Shown here: in pieces, positions 21,313 through 31,862 of the stretch
Layout: each line of letters begins with the position of its first letter
Position numbering within the stretch: position 1 is the stretch's first letter
The notes under the pieces: generated by a model
Database searches by the model: none
What the model was told of the DNA's origin: nothing
The model's input: only the letters and a program-made list of their open reading frames with translations
Assembly: GCA_022494885.1 (NCBI GenBank)
Contig: JAGVSM010002760.1
Location: 28,929 to 92,928, forward strand
Length of the DNA stretch: 64,000 nucleotides
Source: Micrasema longulum
Taxonomy: Eukaryota; Arthropoda; Insecta; Trichoptera; Brachycentridae
Reading direction: 5' to 3'
Program-made: the position numbers and the translations under genes

Positions 21313-22802
21313 ATTTAAATTACTCAAAATAAAAATTTACCCTTTGCCAACAATACACAAGCTCGGAGTATTAATTAGATAAAGCCAAAATTTAGAAAGG
21401 GTCTAAAAATTGATGGACAATCTTGCGCGAATCTTCGTTCTTTGAGTTTGTTCCGAGTCGAGAAGTGTTGGTTGAGTATTTTTACGGCCAGATTAATAAC
21501 CAAACCATCCCTACGTCGACAAGCTTCGTACGGCGAGTATTTGTGTGTTTCGTAGAAATCCCCGAGGAAATTTCCGAAGTGTCTTGGCTGCGTGTATCCG
21601 TATAATATGAAAACATATTTGTATCCCAGAGGCGTGCCATTAACATCTTTAATTCAAGAGTCAATACTGGGATTCTCCATACCCGATTAAAATATCAAAA
21701 AAAAGATTTTAATTTTGATTGAGAGCTTTGACAATTCTTTCCATTATACGTGCACTTTATTTCTGAATTTTCGACATCTAATAGTATTGAGACAAGCTAC
21801 GATTTATACTCGTATCTTATTACCAACGATTTCACAAAAGAATTAAATTGTAGGAATTGGACGTCGGATGTCACCAGATTGTGAGAACCTTGGACTTCGG
21901 GGGTCACTCGCTCGAGAGGCCCGTACCTTGTGGAGTTACCGATACTATGGCCCCGATTACAATGGGAAGTTAACAGTCATTTTAAATTTTATCTAAAAAG
22001 TAAAATAATGTTTTTTGTGTGAAAAATAGAATGTGCAAATATTTTTTTTTCTTAAACATGTTCTTCATCGGCAACATGAATAACCATATGTTACCGATGG
22101 AGATATTAAATCATTTTTTACAATTATACACAATTTTGATTTTGCTTTATAGAAAGTCGAAGATAACTCTGTAAAGTTTACATTGTAATCGAGGCCCATA
22201 CGTTTTGCGGGTAAGCCTTTTATCGCGCGTGTTTTGCAACGCTCGCACATATGCGTTCAATCGGTTTTATAGAATAAAACGCGATGCGGGAATTCTATCG
22301 AAGTCTATCATCTACATCTGTCGCGCATTCCCAATTTGTATATTTCAGAAAGTTGCTGAACAGAATATCAGTGATAATGAAAATAAAAAGATGATACTTA
22401 CATGAGTATACACACAAATTATTTAGAATCAGAATAGGTTTAATTTTATTTTATTTATTCTAATCAAATAAATAAAACAACTTTGTTTTTAACTACTAAT
22501 TGGTTATTTTTTTTTTTTTTACCGACCAGTTTCAAACCAAACAAGCTTTTTCGTCAACGTTTTCGTAACAAATTAATTATTTCCTATTTTAATTTTATCG
22601 TGTTTTCTAAATACTACACGTGGAGCCAAAAAATCAAGTCGTTTTTCTTCCTAAATGGGTGGTAATTTGATGAAATTATTTTCGAAGCAAGACAGGAGAG
22701 GAAATATTGTTTATTTGGTTATTAATTATTTTTTTCCTAATATGAATCGCTTTTTTAATTTATAAGATTTATAATTTGTTTAATTTTAATATTTTATAGT
22801 CA
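21313..22802. other. Unassigned stretch
   Basis: No gene is supported. A small inverted pair TTCATCGG / CCGATG lies at about 22065-22105. GC-richer segments near 21860-21970 and 22190-22340 have no recognisable domain. Confidence 0.4.
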
Positions 22803-22862
22803 TGCACCAATTCAGTGCCCTATGCACCATAAGGTGCCTAAAGGGAATGATGATGATGATAA
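22803..22862 (+). mobile_element. SINE-A, tail-only copy
   Basis: Sixty bases: ATGCACCAATTCAGTGCCCT, ATGCACCATAAGGTGCC, then GGGAATGATGATGATGAT. All upstream parts are missing. Confidence 0.8.
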
Positions 22863-23154
22863 TATGTCACGTCAGTCTTGTTCCGATACCGTTCGGCCAA
22901 TTTATATGAATTTTTTTGTTTTACACAAAACGCTTCGTTATAATATATAATATTCAATATTATTGGTCAATGGCCGCTGGTCAACCCTCATCCTTTGGGA
23001 ACGACTTCTTCCTCGGATTTGTATGGAGTGTTATCTCTATATATTTTATCTCAATGGTAAAAACAATTTTTTTTTAATAATCAAACCTCTTACCAGCTCT
23101 CTCCAATACTCTCTTTGTAATAAATATACGCTTTAAAAAAAAAATACTGACGCA

Positions 23155-23500
23155 CTCACACTCACACGGCTTATCCAGAGACGTATAATGAATTAGAAAC
23201 TAGCTTAAATATATCTTATCTTCAAGACCGTCAAAATAAATTCGACCTTCTAGTCCTATTTAAAATTCTTAACTCACTCTTTGATGCGCTTGAACAACTG
23301 AGCTCAATGAAATTAAATATTCCAATTGGAAACCTTAGACAAAACATACTCTTTCATACCAATAACCATAGAACTTACTATGGTTTTCATTCCCCTATGC
23401 CCAAAATTTTTTAGGTCTGCCAACAAACATACCAGTCTTGATTTCTTTGAAAACGAATTGTCTTCTTTCACACGATCACTGAATCAAATTAAATTATAAA
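23155..23500 (+). pseudogene. LINE C-terminal relic (Jockey-like)
   Basis: The frame reads AYPETYNELETSLNISYLQD, RQNKFDLLVLFKILNSLFDA and then a region ending SPMPKIF. A one-step frameshift leads to RSANKHTSLDFFENELSSF. The order 'L..L..RR..FD..FLYKILN...D', then 'SP..R', then 'DFF....F' is that of the post-RT C-terminus of Jockey-clade elements (family knowledge). RT motifs upstream are missing. The following AT-rich sequence to 23640 ends in TATAAAATAAAATAATG and may be its 3' UTR and tail. Confidence 0.65.
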
Positions 23501-24470
23501 CACCTCTCTCCCGCTTCCACTCCCACCAAGTCTACTATATACTATTGTGTATTTCTACTTTCCTTTATAATATTTTTTATGTATAAATGTGTCCTTTAAA
23601 ATACTCGCTGGGCGTATATATAAATATAAAATAAAATAATGTAGAAAACACATTTAAAAAAAAAAATTATTTTTTTTTTATCTGAAAATGCTATTTTTTC
23701 ATTTCAGCTTATCATTAGTTATCGCACGCCCTTGTCGCGTTGTATAGTTCAGCTCCTTGTCTCGGTTGATGTTGTATCTTAACAGAAAGGTGAATTCATG
23801 GAAACTGCTAGAAATTTCTAGTTCCCAACTGGTAACAAAATACTGGAACCTGATTATTTGCAGTCCACTAGATCCGACAGCGTCAGACGGAAACTTACTA
23901 ATAAGTTGCTTTCGAGCGCTAAAATTACTAAGCAAAATGGTCTTCTTTAGCGAGTCGGCAACTTTAATGTTTTATCAGATATTAAAAATCGTTTTTCATT
24001 TACAAGGCGCTTGAAAAATTATTCTTTGTGATTGTACTAGAGAACGTTCAAGTGTAGGTTATTTGCGACAAGCCTTACTTTTTCAAATCTGAATAAATTT
24101 GTTTTATTTTATATACGAGCTTAATCCGGCAATGCTTTGCTATTGCTAATATTAGGTACATACTCATTTATAGATTAAATTAACACAATCGAAAGATTGA
24201 TATCAATTATTGTATTTACTCCAAATATCTACGTATATATTATTATTTTTGTGTTTCGGTTTACATCCATTAGAAGATAGATATTATTTTCATATTACCA
24301 AAAATTCAGTAAAAATAAATAAATGGGTAGAAATTAAAAAGAATTTAAGAAAATAATCTGATGGGATCCATAAAACACGAAAAATATTTGTAAACATTTA
24401 AAAACATTATATATATAGATGTACTAATCGCATTTATTAAATATTTTCAAGCGGATAAACAGTACAGCTC
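23501..24470. other. Unassigned stretch
   Basis: The first ~140 bases may be LINE 3' UTR. The remainder has no supportable gene. Confidence 0.4.
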
Positions 24471-24472
24471 TT

Positions 24473-24640
24473 CGATTCGATGGCTGCTCTGAGTTAAAAA
24501 TCCAGAATAAGGAAAGGATAGAGATAAGTCCGCCTCATTGAGTAGTGGTTGATGCGTTCACCTACCATTCTTGAGGTTTCCTGGCCGGTTGGATGTAAAA
24601 TATTGATTGTAATATTTCATTATTCCTAGACTGGCAAAAG
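24473..24640 (+). mobile_element. SINE-A head with 5' leader, degenerate
   Basis: The head-like sequence (CTCATTGAGTAGTGGTTGAT) starts near 24531. The ~55 bases before it (ATGGCTGCTCTGAGTTAAAA to GATAGAGATAAGTCC) are also found in front of the SINE-A copy at 55404. The tail domain is missing. Confidence 0.6.
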
Positions 24641-24740
24641 AAGGACGTCGGAGTTAAAAAGTTCAATAATCATAATTGAAATAATAATCCAATCCGATGC
24701 CATTAAATTTACAAAATTACTATAGGGGACACAGGTTATT

Positions 24741-25702
24741 GTGATACAAGTAAATACAGTTTTTGCTATCATTCGTGTTTGCAATATGGTCATGGGGATG
24801 AATGGGCGTTCTATATTGGGACCATTTCTTTTTTTGGTTTATATCAACGATTTACCATTCATGGTACAGAATTCATTAAACATAATTCTATTTGCAGATG
24901 GTACATCTCTAATATTTAAAGTAAATAGAAAAGCTAATGATTTTATAGAAGTAAATAACACTTTTTTGAGAACCCTAAAATGGTTTAATGCAAATAATTT
25001 AGTATTAAATGCAAAAAAATATATTAAATTTGCTTTACCTAATCTAAGAAATGTTGATATACATATAATTCTAGATAACAAAAGCACAGTTTTCCTATGT
25101 CTGACGATAGATTCTACCCTACAGTGGGCCCCTCATATTAAATCTTTAGCCGCAAGACTTGACGCAGCAGCATACGCCACGTCGTCAGGAAGATCCGACT
25201 AGTAACGGATGTAGCTACAGCGAGAATAGTCTATTTTAGCTACTTCCACACTATTATGTCTTATGGCATTTTAGTGTGGGGTTGGGCTTCTGATGTTTCC
25301 GCAGTTTTTGTTTTGTAAAAGAGGGCAGTGAGAGGTATTTACAATTTACATTTTCACGATTCTTTGAGAAATATTTTAAAAAAATAAAAATATTGAATGT
25401 TTAGTTAGAATATTTATGATAATATTATGTATGTGCGTGAAAATATATCTCTCTTTCAAAAAAATAGCTACAATCATAATCATAATACTAGAAATAAAGC
25501 CAAATTGGTAATCCCGAAATTGAAGCTAAGTAAGGTAAACTTATTGTTTGTGGGGCACTGCGTACGCTTCTACGATAGAATACCCGTCAATGTCCTAATT
25601 ATGACAGACAATAAATTCAAAATTTTCATAAAAAGCGTATTTCAAAAAAAGGCCTATTGTGGACCTAATGAGTACATGGAAGATAGCAGTATATGGAACT
25701 AA
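24741..25702 (+). pseudogene. Jockey-like reverse transcriptase relic
   Basis: The first 153 codons contain GRSILGPFLFLVYINDLPF and LFADGTSLIF, the RT motifs usually written QG(S/T)xLGP and FADD. The second catalytic Asp of FADD is Gly here, so the copy cannot be active as it stands. It continues LKWFNANNLVLNAKKYIKF and HIKSLAARLDAAAY. A frameshift at about 25195 leads to TARIVYFSYFHTIMSYGIL, and later stops precede MYVRENISLFQKNSYNHNHN and KAYCGPNEYMEDSSIWN. The pattern, including SYFH(T/S)IMSYGI, is that of LINE polyproteins abundant in Lepidoptera. The upstream RT palm motifs and endonuclease are absent. Confidence 0.88.
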
Positions 25703-26121
25703 TAGTATTATTTTATTTAATTATTTTTGGGATGTGTAATTATTTATTGAAAACTGACAATCACTTTGTGTTGTTTTTTTTATTGATTTATATATTGACT
25801 TTCAATAAGCGTATAAATTATATCTATGTTAAAAAAAATAAGAACTAAAAAACTAAAACTAAATGACAATATCCGACAAAGGCTCTCCATATTATTTTTC
25901 AAACTCGCTATGAAAGCGGGAGTGAAAGTAGTAAAGTTAAATTCAATAAAAATCACGATTTACGAAATTGAACATTTTAAAAAACATTAAAAAACATCGC
26001 TTATTTGTATGAATGAAACCGATGGAAAGATCCAAGACTACTTCTTTCACTGAGACTGACAACTGAAACGTGGGACTGATTACCCTAGCTTCGGGTAACA
26101 GATAATCGAAAGACGCTACGT
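25703..26121. other. Unassigned stretch
   Basis: Possible 3' UTR of the preceding LINE at its start. No gene otherwise. Confidence 0.4.
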
Positions 26122-26180
26122 TTGCTTTACCAATGCAGTGTCCAACGCACCATCGGGTGCGGAAGAGAGAATGATGATAC
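26122..26180 (+). mobile_element. SINE-A, tail-only copy
   Basis: TTACCAATGCAGTGTCCAAC, GCACCATCGGGTGCGGAA, then GAGAATGATGATA. It matches the last ~60 bases of SINE-A. Confidence 0.75.
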
Positions 26181-26842
26181 GTACCAAATAAATCATTTGA
26201 TTTTTTTTTTTGTATTCTTTTACACTTCAGAAATAATTAAACGTTGTTAAAGCACTGGTTCTCAAACTGATAATAAATCGACGAAATTTACAAAGTAATT
26301 TTATTTATTACCTAACAATGCCCTTATTATGTTGATGTAATGAAATTAGTTTAATTTAAATGAACGAGCTTAAAACTGGCTTGGAATATCATTAAGAAGT
26401 ATGACAGTGTTGCGGATAAAGCAGCCCCTCCACTCTCGCCTTTATATAACATAAAATTATAAGGTATGCACTCTGACGAAGCATATTATTTAGTCAATAA
26501 ACAGACTCGCAACTGAATACGCGTATCAGACTCTCCCGCTTGCATACCTTCCCGACTAAAATAGAAATTCGTTCCAACACGAATAAAGCAGCTAGAAACC
26601 AAGAATTGAAGGATTATGGATATTCGTGTATACCTAGCTGGTTTAATTATCCATATTTTGAGTTCGCTAAAATATTTGCATACAGGACTGAATAATTAGA
26701 ACACCACAACAGAGACAAATAACGTTTTATTGGTAATCTTGATAACTCAATTTAGGTGAAATCCAGGCCTTATTTGTAAACATTCGAACTTATTTAAAAA
26801 AAGTTTAAGTTTTTCTAGTAAAAGAAAATAATCGATATCTCT

Positions 26843-28199
26843 ATGTCTAGTAAAAGTAACGCCGTAGAAGCGTTTTTTATTTTTGATGAAATATCTGTCT
26901 ACCAGAATAAAATGTGGAAGGTTTTATCGGAGTATGGAATGAACGGTAACCTGATAAGGGCTATTGCGTCTCTGTACAAGGACAGCACAGCATGTGTGAA
27001 GTTGAATGGGTCATTTACATCGTGGTTTAACATTCCTTTAGGAGTCAAACAGGAATGTGTAATGTCACCATAGTTGTTCAACATATACATCGATTTGATC
27101 GAGTTGTGGTCCCGTGGCTAGTGTCTGGGACTCACGGCTCAAAGGTTCTTGGTTTAGATCTCACTCTACCCTAACTTGATCCCATTTTCTAATAGTGAGT
27201 AATTAACAACTCGTTGAAAATGGCCCTCAAAATTAAGTGTTTGGGAAAATCATAAGTTCGCAAATATTTTTATTTTTTTTAATATTTTTTTTTAAATAAT
27301 AACTGTATGAAAGAACTGAAGAGAGCAAAAATGAGTGGTATAACTGTTACCTGTCTTCTATATGCTAATGATGCCGTGCTGTTTGCTAGCTGCAAAGAAG
27401 ACCTGCAACTCTTGGCAACAAAAGTCTACGATGTTTGCAAGAAAAGCAATTTGCCTATGAATGTATATATATCGAAAATAATGGTTTTTGAAAGGGATGA
27501 AAATACAACAAAATGTGAGATCAAAGTGAACGGGGTTATTCTGAATCAGGTAGAAGGATTTGTGTATTTGGAAAGTATGTTTACTAAACATGGAAAGACA
27601 GAGAAAGATATTGAAAGGAGGGTGAGTGCCGAGAACAGGGTGAACGGTGCACTGAAATCTACTTTGGCAAACAAATGATTATCGCAGGAGGCAAAACTAG
27701 CCGTTCACAAAGGAGTTCTAATGCCAACTCTAATGTATGGAGCGAAGTATAGAATTGGAAAAATCAGGATGAAATTAGGTTAAATGCTGTCGAAATGCGA
27801 TCCCTCAGGTGAATTTTTGGTAAAACTATGTATGATAGGTGCACAAACGTCGCGATCCGTGAACTATGTAAGGGTGAGACTTGCATTATCGACAGAATCA
27901 AGAAAGGAGTGCTGCATTGGTTTGGACATATAGAGCGAATGGCCAGCAAAAGAACGGCCAAAAGGATCTACGATGTGAATGTTGATGGATGCAGAAAACG
28001 AGGAAGACCGAGAAAGACATGGCACGATCAAGTCCATCAAATACTCATAGATGGACATATCAAGAGTAGGAATAATAGGCGTGCGTGCATAAGAAGATGT
28101 ATGAATGTAGAGGAAACGAGTTCTGTATGCAAAGACAGAATGATATGGTGTTCTATCATGATGGTTTGTTGTTGCTGTTGTAAAATAAAATCACTTTGA
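26843..28199 (+). pseudogene. Non-LTR reverse transcriptase relic split by SINE-B
   Basis: Before the insertion: KMWKVLSEYGMNGNLIRAI, SFTSWFNIPLGVKQECVMSP, stop, LFNIYID. After it: MKELKRAKMSGITVTCLLYA, NDAVLFASCKEDLQLLA, then VEGFVYLESMF. These are palm motifs plus GV(R/K)QGCVMSP and YADD. The Asp after YA is Asn here (YAND), removing a metal-binding residue. Stops at about 27677 and 27780 and a frameshift lead to RIKKGVLHWFGHIERMASKR and RKRGRPRKTWHDQVHQIL, the usual W.GH..RM and GRP(R/K)..W C-terminus. The gene is 5'-truncated and multiply broken. The SINE at about 27092-27304 interrupts it between IYID and MKELK. Confidence 0.9.
27092..27304 (+). mobile_element. SINE-B inserted in a LINE
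   Basis: Plus-strand copy: head GTTGTGGTCCCGTGGCTAGT, body CATTTTCTAATAGTGAG and GAAAATGGCCCTCAAAATTA, then TTCGCAAATATTTTTATTTT and T/A-rich tail. The LINE frame resumes right after it. A clear target duplication is not visible by eye. Confidence 0.88.
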
Positions 28200-28329
28200 A
28201 AATCCAGTAGGTACTTATAATTGTTTACGTTTGAGCTAACAAATAAAGGCCTCGTTACTCACGAGAATGTCATATTTTGAACTCCCGTTAAAATAATTTC
28301 AATATATAATTATTTTTATAAATATAATT

Positions 28330-28712
28330 TTTTGCCTCCTTTTTTACAGTAGTAGCTGCTCGATTGTGGAATAATATGTCCACTAATATTTATTGACATT
28401 TAAGTCAAGATTGAAATTTCACTATCTAAATATTTAAGTTGTTCCTTTATCCTTCTTCTTTCTTTCCCATCCCATTTCCTCTCTTCATAGTATAGTGTTA
28501 GTTTTGTGTGTATTTTTATTTTCTTAATCTTTGTTTTTAATTTTTATATAAAATTGTATGATTCAATATGCCTATGTACTTGTAATTTTCTCAAACTGAA
28601 CGGTTTGGGTAGGTAGGGAGAAATTACCTTAAGGCAATACGCCCCCCCTTATACGTATATAAACTGTATATGTATAAAAAGTGTTCAATAAATAAATATA
28701 CTTTATATTAAC
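28330..28712 (+). pseudogene. Possible LINE 3' end
   Basis: VVAARLWNNMS resembles the 'AARLWN.LP' segment near the end of many LINE proteins. Stops follow, then a pyrimidine-rich stretch, and a run ending AATAAATAAATA near 28710. It could be the last part of an RT polyprotein with its 3' UTR. The evidence is one short motif plus layout. Confidence 0.4.
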
Positions 28713-29153
28713 ATGTACGTGTACATTTTCGTATATTTAATATTTTTTTAATAAACTTATTTTTACTCAAGTTACAAGGGTAGTTTGTAATACTTAAAAC
28801 GTTGTTCAAATATTAAAAGCACGTTTTTACTTTTCTTATAATATTATATATTTGTTTTTGTATGAATATTGAAAGTATAGTTTTCAACAGTTAAGACACT
28901 AAACTAGACAAAAATGTACAGGTTGAATATAAATTAATAATTAGCGACGACCAGTAAAAGGTAGACAGGGTTATAATATTTTATTTTCAAACTTTTGAGT
29001 TCTAAGTGCTGGACTTGACAAGAAGCAGACCCGGCATTAGTAAAGCGAACAAAATGGCTAAATTGCGAGGTAAACCAGGTTTAATTTTTTTTTCAGTTCA
29101 TTTATTACACAATATTCTAGAGTGCATACTAACACAAAATATATGTTTCGTGT

Positions 29154-29395
29154 CAATAATGTTTTGAGGATGTCCAAATAAGTGTAGACAACCTGGATTT
29201 CCTCCGAAGAGAGTTATTAAGATCTAAATTTGTCGCAACTAAGAAGAAAAAATATGTTAATGTTACACAGTGAGTTAAGTGGCCACTTAAACCAGCCAAT
29301 GACAAGTCATAAGCCCCGTAGACGCCTAGATTTTCATATTCAATTCTCAAAAATGATTTCTCTCTATTGTTCATATGTTTACTTGGTTCACCGAG
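29154..29395. repeat. Family C, rearranged foldback
   Basis: A plus-oriented 5' end (TGTTTTGAGGATGTCCAAAT, CCTGGATTTCCTCC) is followed at about 29260 by a minus-oriented core (ACACAGTG, AGTGGCCACTTAAACC, the CATAAGCC block). This is a third head-to-head arrangement of the family, with the loop largely lost. Confidence 0.65.
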
Positions 29396-29547
29396 CACTA
29401 CTAACACATTAACATAGAATTAAAACATTCGAATGCTCTATAATATATATTAAAATTTTATTACGCCTGCTCACAAAAGTATTCTTTATGAAGAAAATTT
29501 CAAAATAATTTTTTTTCTCATTTTTCTATCCACACCCAAAATAGCTC

Positions 29548-29622
29548 ATAGAGTACTGCGTTTGCACTTGAATTGTTGCTGCGTACCTAGATCATTTTCG
29601 CTACATGAAAGGTAAGGTTCTG
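29548..29622 (-). mobile_element. SINE-A, tail-only copy
   Basis: The minus strand reads CTTACCTTTCATGTAGCGAA, then ATTCAAGTGCAAACGCAGTA. This is the tail domain only, diverged. Confidence 0.6.
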
Positions 29623-31544
29623 TATTTTTTTATCAACCATAACGCATGGTAAACTATTTTTTCTCAATGATTTATTATTCACACGGCATATTTATGCAGA
29701 AAAATATAGTAAAAAGAATTATATGTTATTTTCCTGCGTAAACCTCAAACTTTTTTTAGAAAAAGGTTACGCAATTTCCAAACCTAAATAATCAAGTCTC
29801 CATAACTCACACTTTTTCAGTTTTTCGCGTTAGGTAGGTAACAAAATATGTATCTTTAAACATCACCATTAAAAACTAAACTAATAATTTGAAAACTATT
29901 CCGATTCAAAAGAAGTAATGGTTTAAACAATAACGGTGATTTTTACAATAAAATTACAAATATACTTCTAGACTCACAAAATAATATGTTTTAGGTACTA
30001 AATTATCATTTTTTCATACTTGCAACTCATAAAAGACTATAATTATTCCGTTCCTACCTACATCCTTCCTTATTCAAATTGTTGTTCTACCGTCTTGTAA
30101 GCTAGTCACATTGTGAAAAGTGTTTGTCTGATAAATCCTTGTCATATCCTGCATGTGCATACTTCTGACAAAGTGCAAATAGTGTTATAAAAACAGTCCT
30201 TAATATAAATCTCATCATTATCTACACGATACCGGTGTCCGTGCAATAGCAAAAGCAAATAAAAAATATAAAAAATAAACAAACGAAGAACCTTAAAGTG
30301 AGTAAACACATTCTATACAGTCCACACAATTATAATTCCCGCTGTTATTAGTGTAATGCCTGTAAAGTATTGAGCTTACCAATTAAAATGTTTAAATGTC
30401 TTCTTTGTACAGATATAAATTAAAATTGGTGGAAAAACAGCACATTGAAAAATATTGTGATTCCGAATCCACCTTTTGTTAAGTTAATTTCATCCTCCTT
30501 GTTTTTTTTTCTTCAAATGTCTAAGCTTTAGAATAGTCCGTCTTTTGCTTATGGTGACACGATGTTACATCACCGCGAGCAAAAGGACTATTTACCACAG
30601 TCTTTTAAGAGTTAATTGGAAAATAAGTTTTTTTTTTTAATGTGTACCTTCATCATTGATTTTATATTCAAAATAACTGTTAAAATATGCATTTTTTGAA
30701 TTTGTTATAATGACCAGTTGAGAATTGCATTACCCGCCAAACTGAGCTCAAATAAAACCATGGTTAGTAAAAAAAACTTGTATAAAGGGGTTTTTCAAAA
30801 ACAATTTTCGCCATTCCGATCTTAACTCAATAAATTTTGTAAAAAGTGTAATAATTAGGATACTGAATATTATTCGTCTTGTTATTTATGACAATCATTT
30901 GGAATTTCCCTAGATATAGCAAAAGTTTTATTTTTGTATTTACATCAGACGACTGAAGCGAATAAAAGTAACTTACTTCTAAGTAATTAAATTACCGTAG
31001 TATTACATTACGCTTTAATTGTTTCGGGTCAACTTAAGATGCGATGGAATTTAAAAGTCGCTATTTTTTTTATTAAGTTAACTCATTTAGAGCCTTGAGT
31101 TTACACTACAAGGGAAAGGCATCTAACATCGCTTTATGTATAAATGTAGTTATCGGGCGGGAAATAGATTCTATTTATAAGTTGCTTTGGAAGTTTTGTG
31201 AACAGGAAAATAAAGCTTTGAATTTAATGCCAATCAGTTATTTTTCATTTTAAATACCATGTACATACAAACTCGAATATATGTATATGAGACAATTGAA
31301 AAGTGATAGCTCTGGTGTTTGCAAGATATGTATCATTATCAATATTATTACCAATTATTATTTGTACATCGTTATTGTAATCGGTATTGAAATTTTGACC
31401 GTATATTTTGTTATAAACCTTATACATTATAATCGCATTTAATACAGGCGCTGTTGTCCATAAAAAAAAACATACATTAAATGCCATTTTTCTTTACTAT
31501 TTCTTTAAGTCTTAGCTTTCATTTCCTTACATTTCATTTGCTAT
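29623..31544. other. Low-copy-looking stretch with one hairpin
   Basis: About 1.9 kb in which I recognise no transposon fragment and no gene. This is unusual for the window. The only structured element seen is the hairpin at 30532-30592. Confidence 0.45.
30532..30592. ncRNA. miRNA-precursor-like imperfect hairpin (candidate)
   Basis: AATAGTCC-GTC-TTTTGCT-TAT-GGTGA on the left pairs with TCACC-GCG-AGCAAAAGGACTATT on the right across a 12-base loop. That gives 20 paired bases with one 3-base bulge and one 3x3 internal loop. Size and shape fit an animal pre-miRNA, and the stem is much more GC-balanced than the surroundings. I recognise no known miRNA. A small relic of an inverted-repeat element is the alternative. 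Confidence 0.35.
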
Positions 31545-31680
31545 GCTACGAGATTTAACGCTACGAGATTTAATGTTTGTAAGATCAGGAATGGTAATAT
31601 TAAACCATAAAGTCAAAAAGTTCTAAATGTGTTGACCTTTTTTACTGTTAAATCATTTTATTGTTTTATGTACCTACCTA
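31545..31680 (+). repeat. Family H dispersed repeat
   Basis: The order GAGATTTAACGCTA, GGAATGGTAATATTAAA, AAAGTCAAAAAGTT, TGTTGACC and TAAATCATTTTATT is repeated, with divergence, at 39810-39960 in the same orientation. Non-coding, ends unknown. Confidence 0.55.
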
Positions 31681-31734
31681 TCAACACGTATGATGACTAT
31701 AATTAAACTATTTTTTATTTATATCCCTACAGAG

Positions 31735-31862
31735 ATGAGGTAGATTTTTTTCAAATTGAGGATTATGGATATTCGAGCGTTTTACAGGGCTTATGGCCTG
31801 TCATTGGCTGGGTTAAGTGGCCACTTTAAGTAGGTACTACAACATTCTCCATTCCACACAGG
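31735..31862 (+). repeat. Family C, diverged partial copy
   Basis: ACAGAGATGAGG, then TTACAGGGCTTATGGCCTGT, AGTGGCCACTTTAAG and CAACATTCTCCATTC match the core of the unit in plus orientation. Confidence 0.6.

Noticed and set aside
26255..26275. hAT-like end CACTGGTTCTCAAACTG
   Set aside because: It resembles CAGTGGTTCTCAAACT, but no partner end or 8-bp duplication is visible and the string is short.
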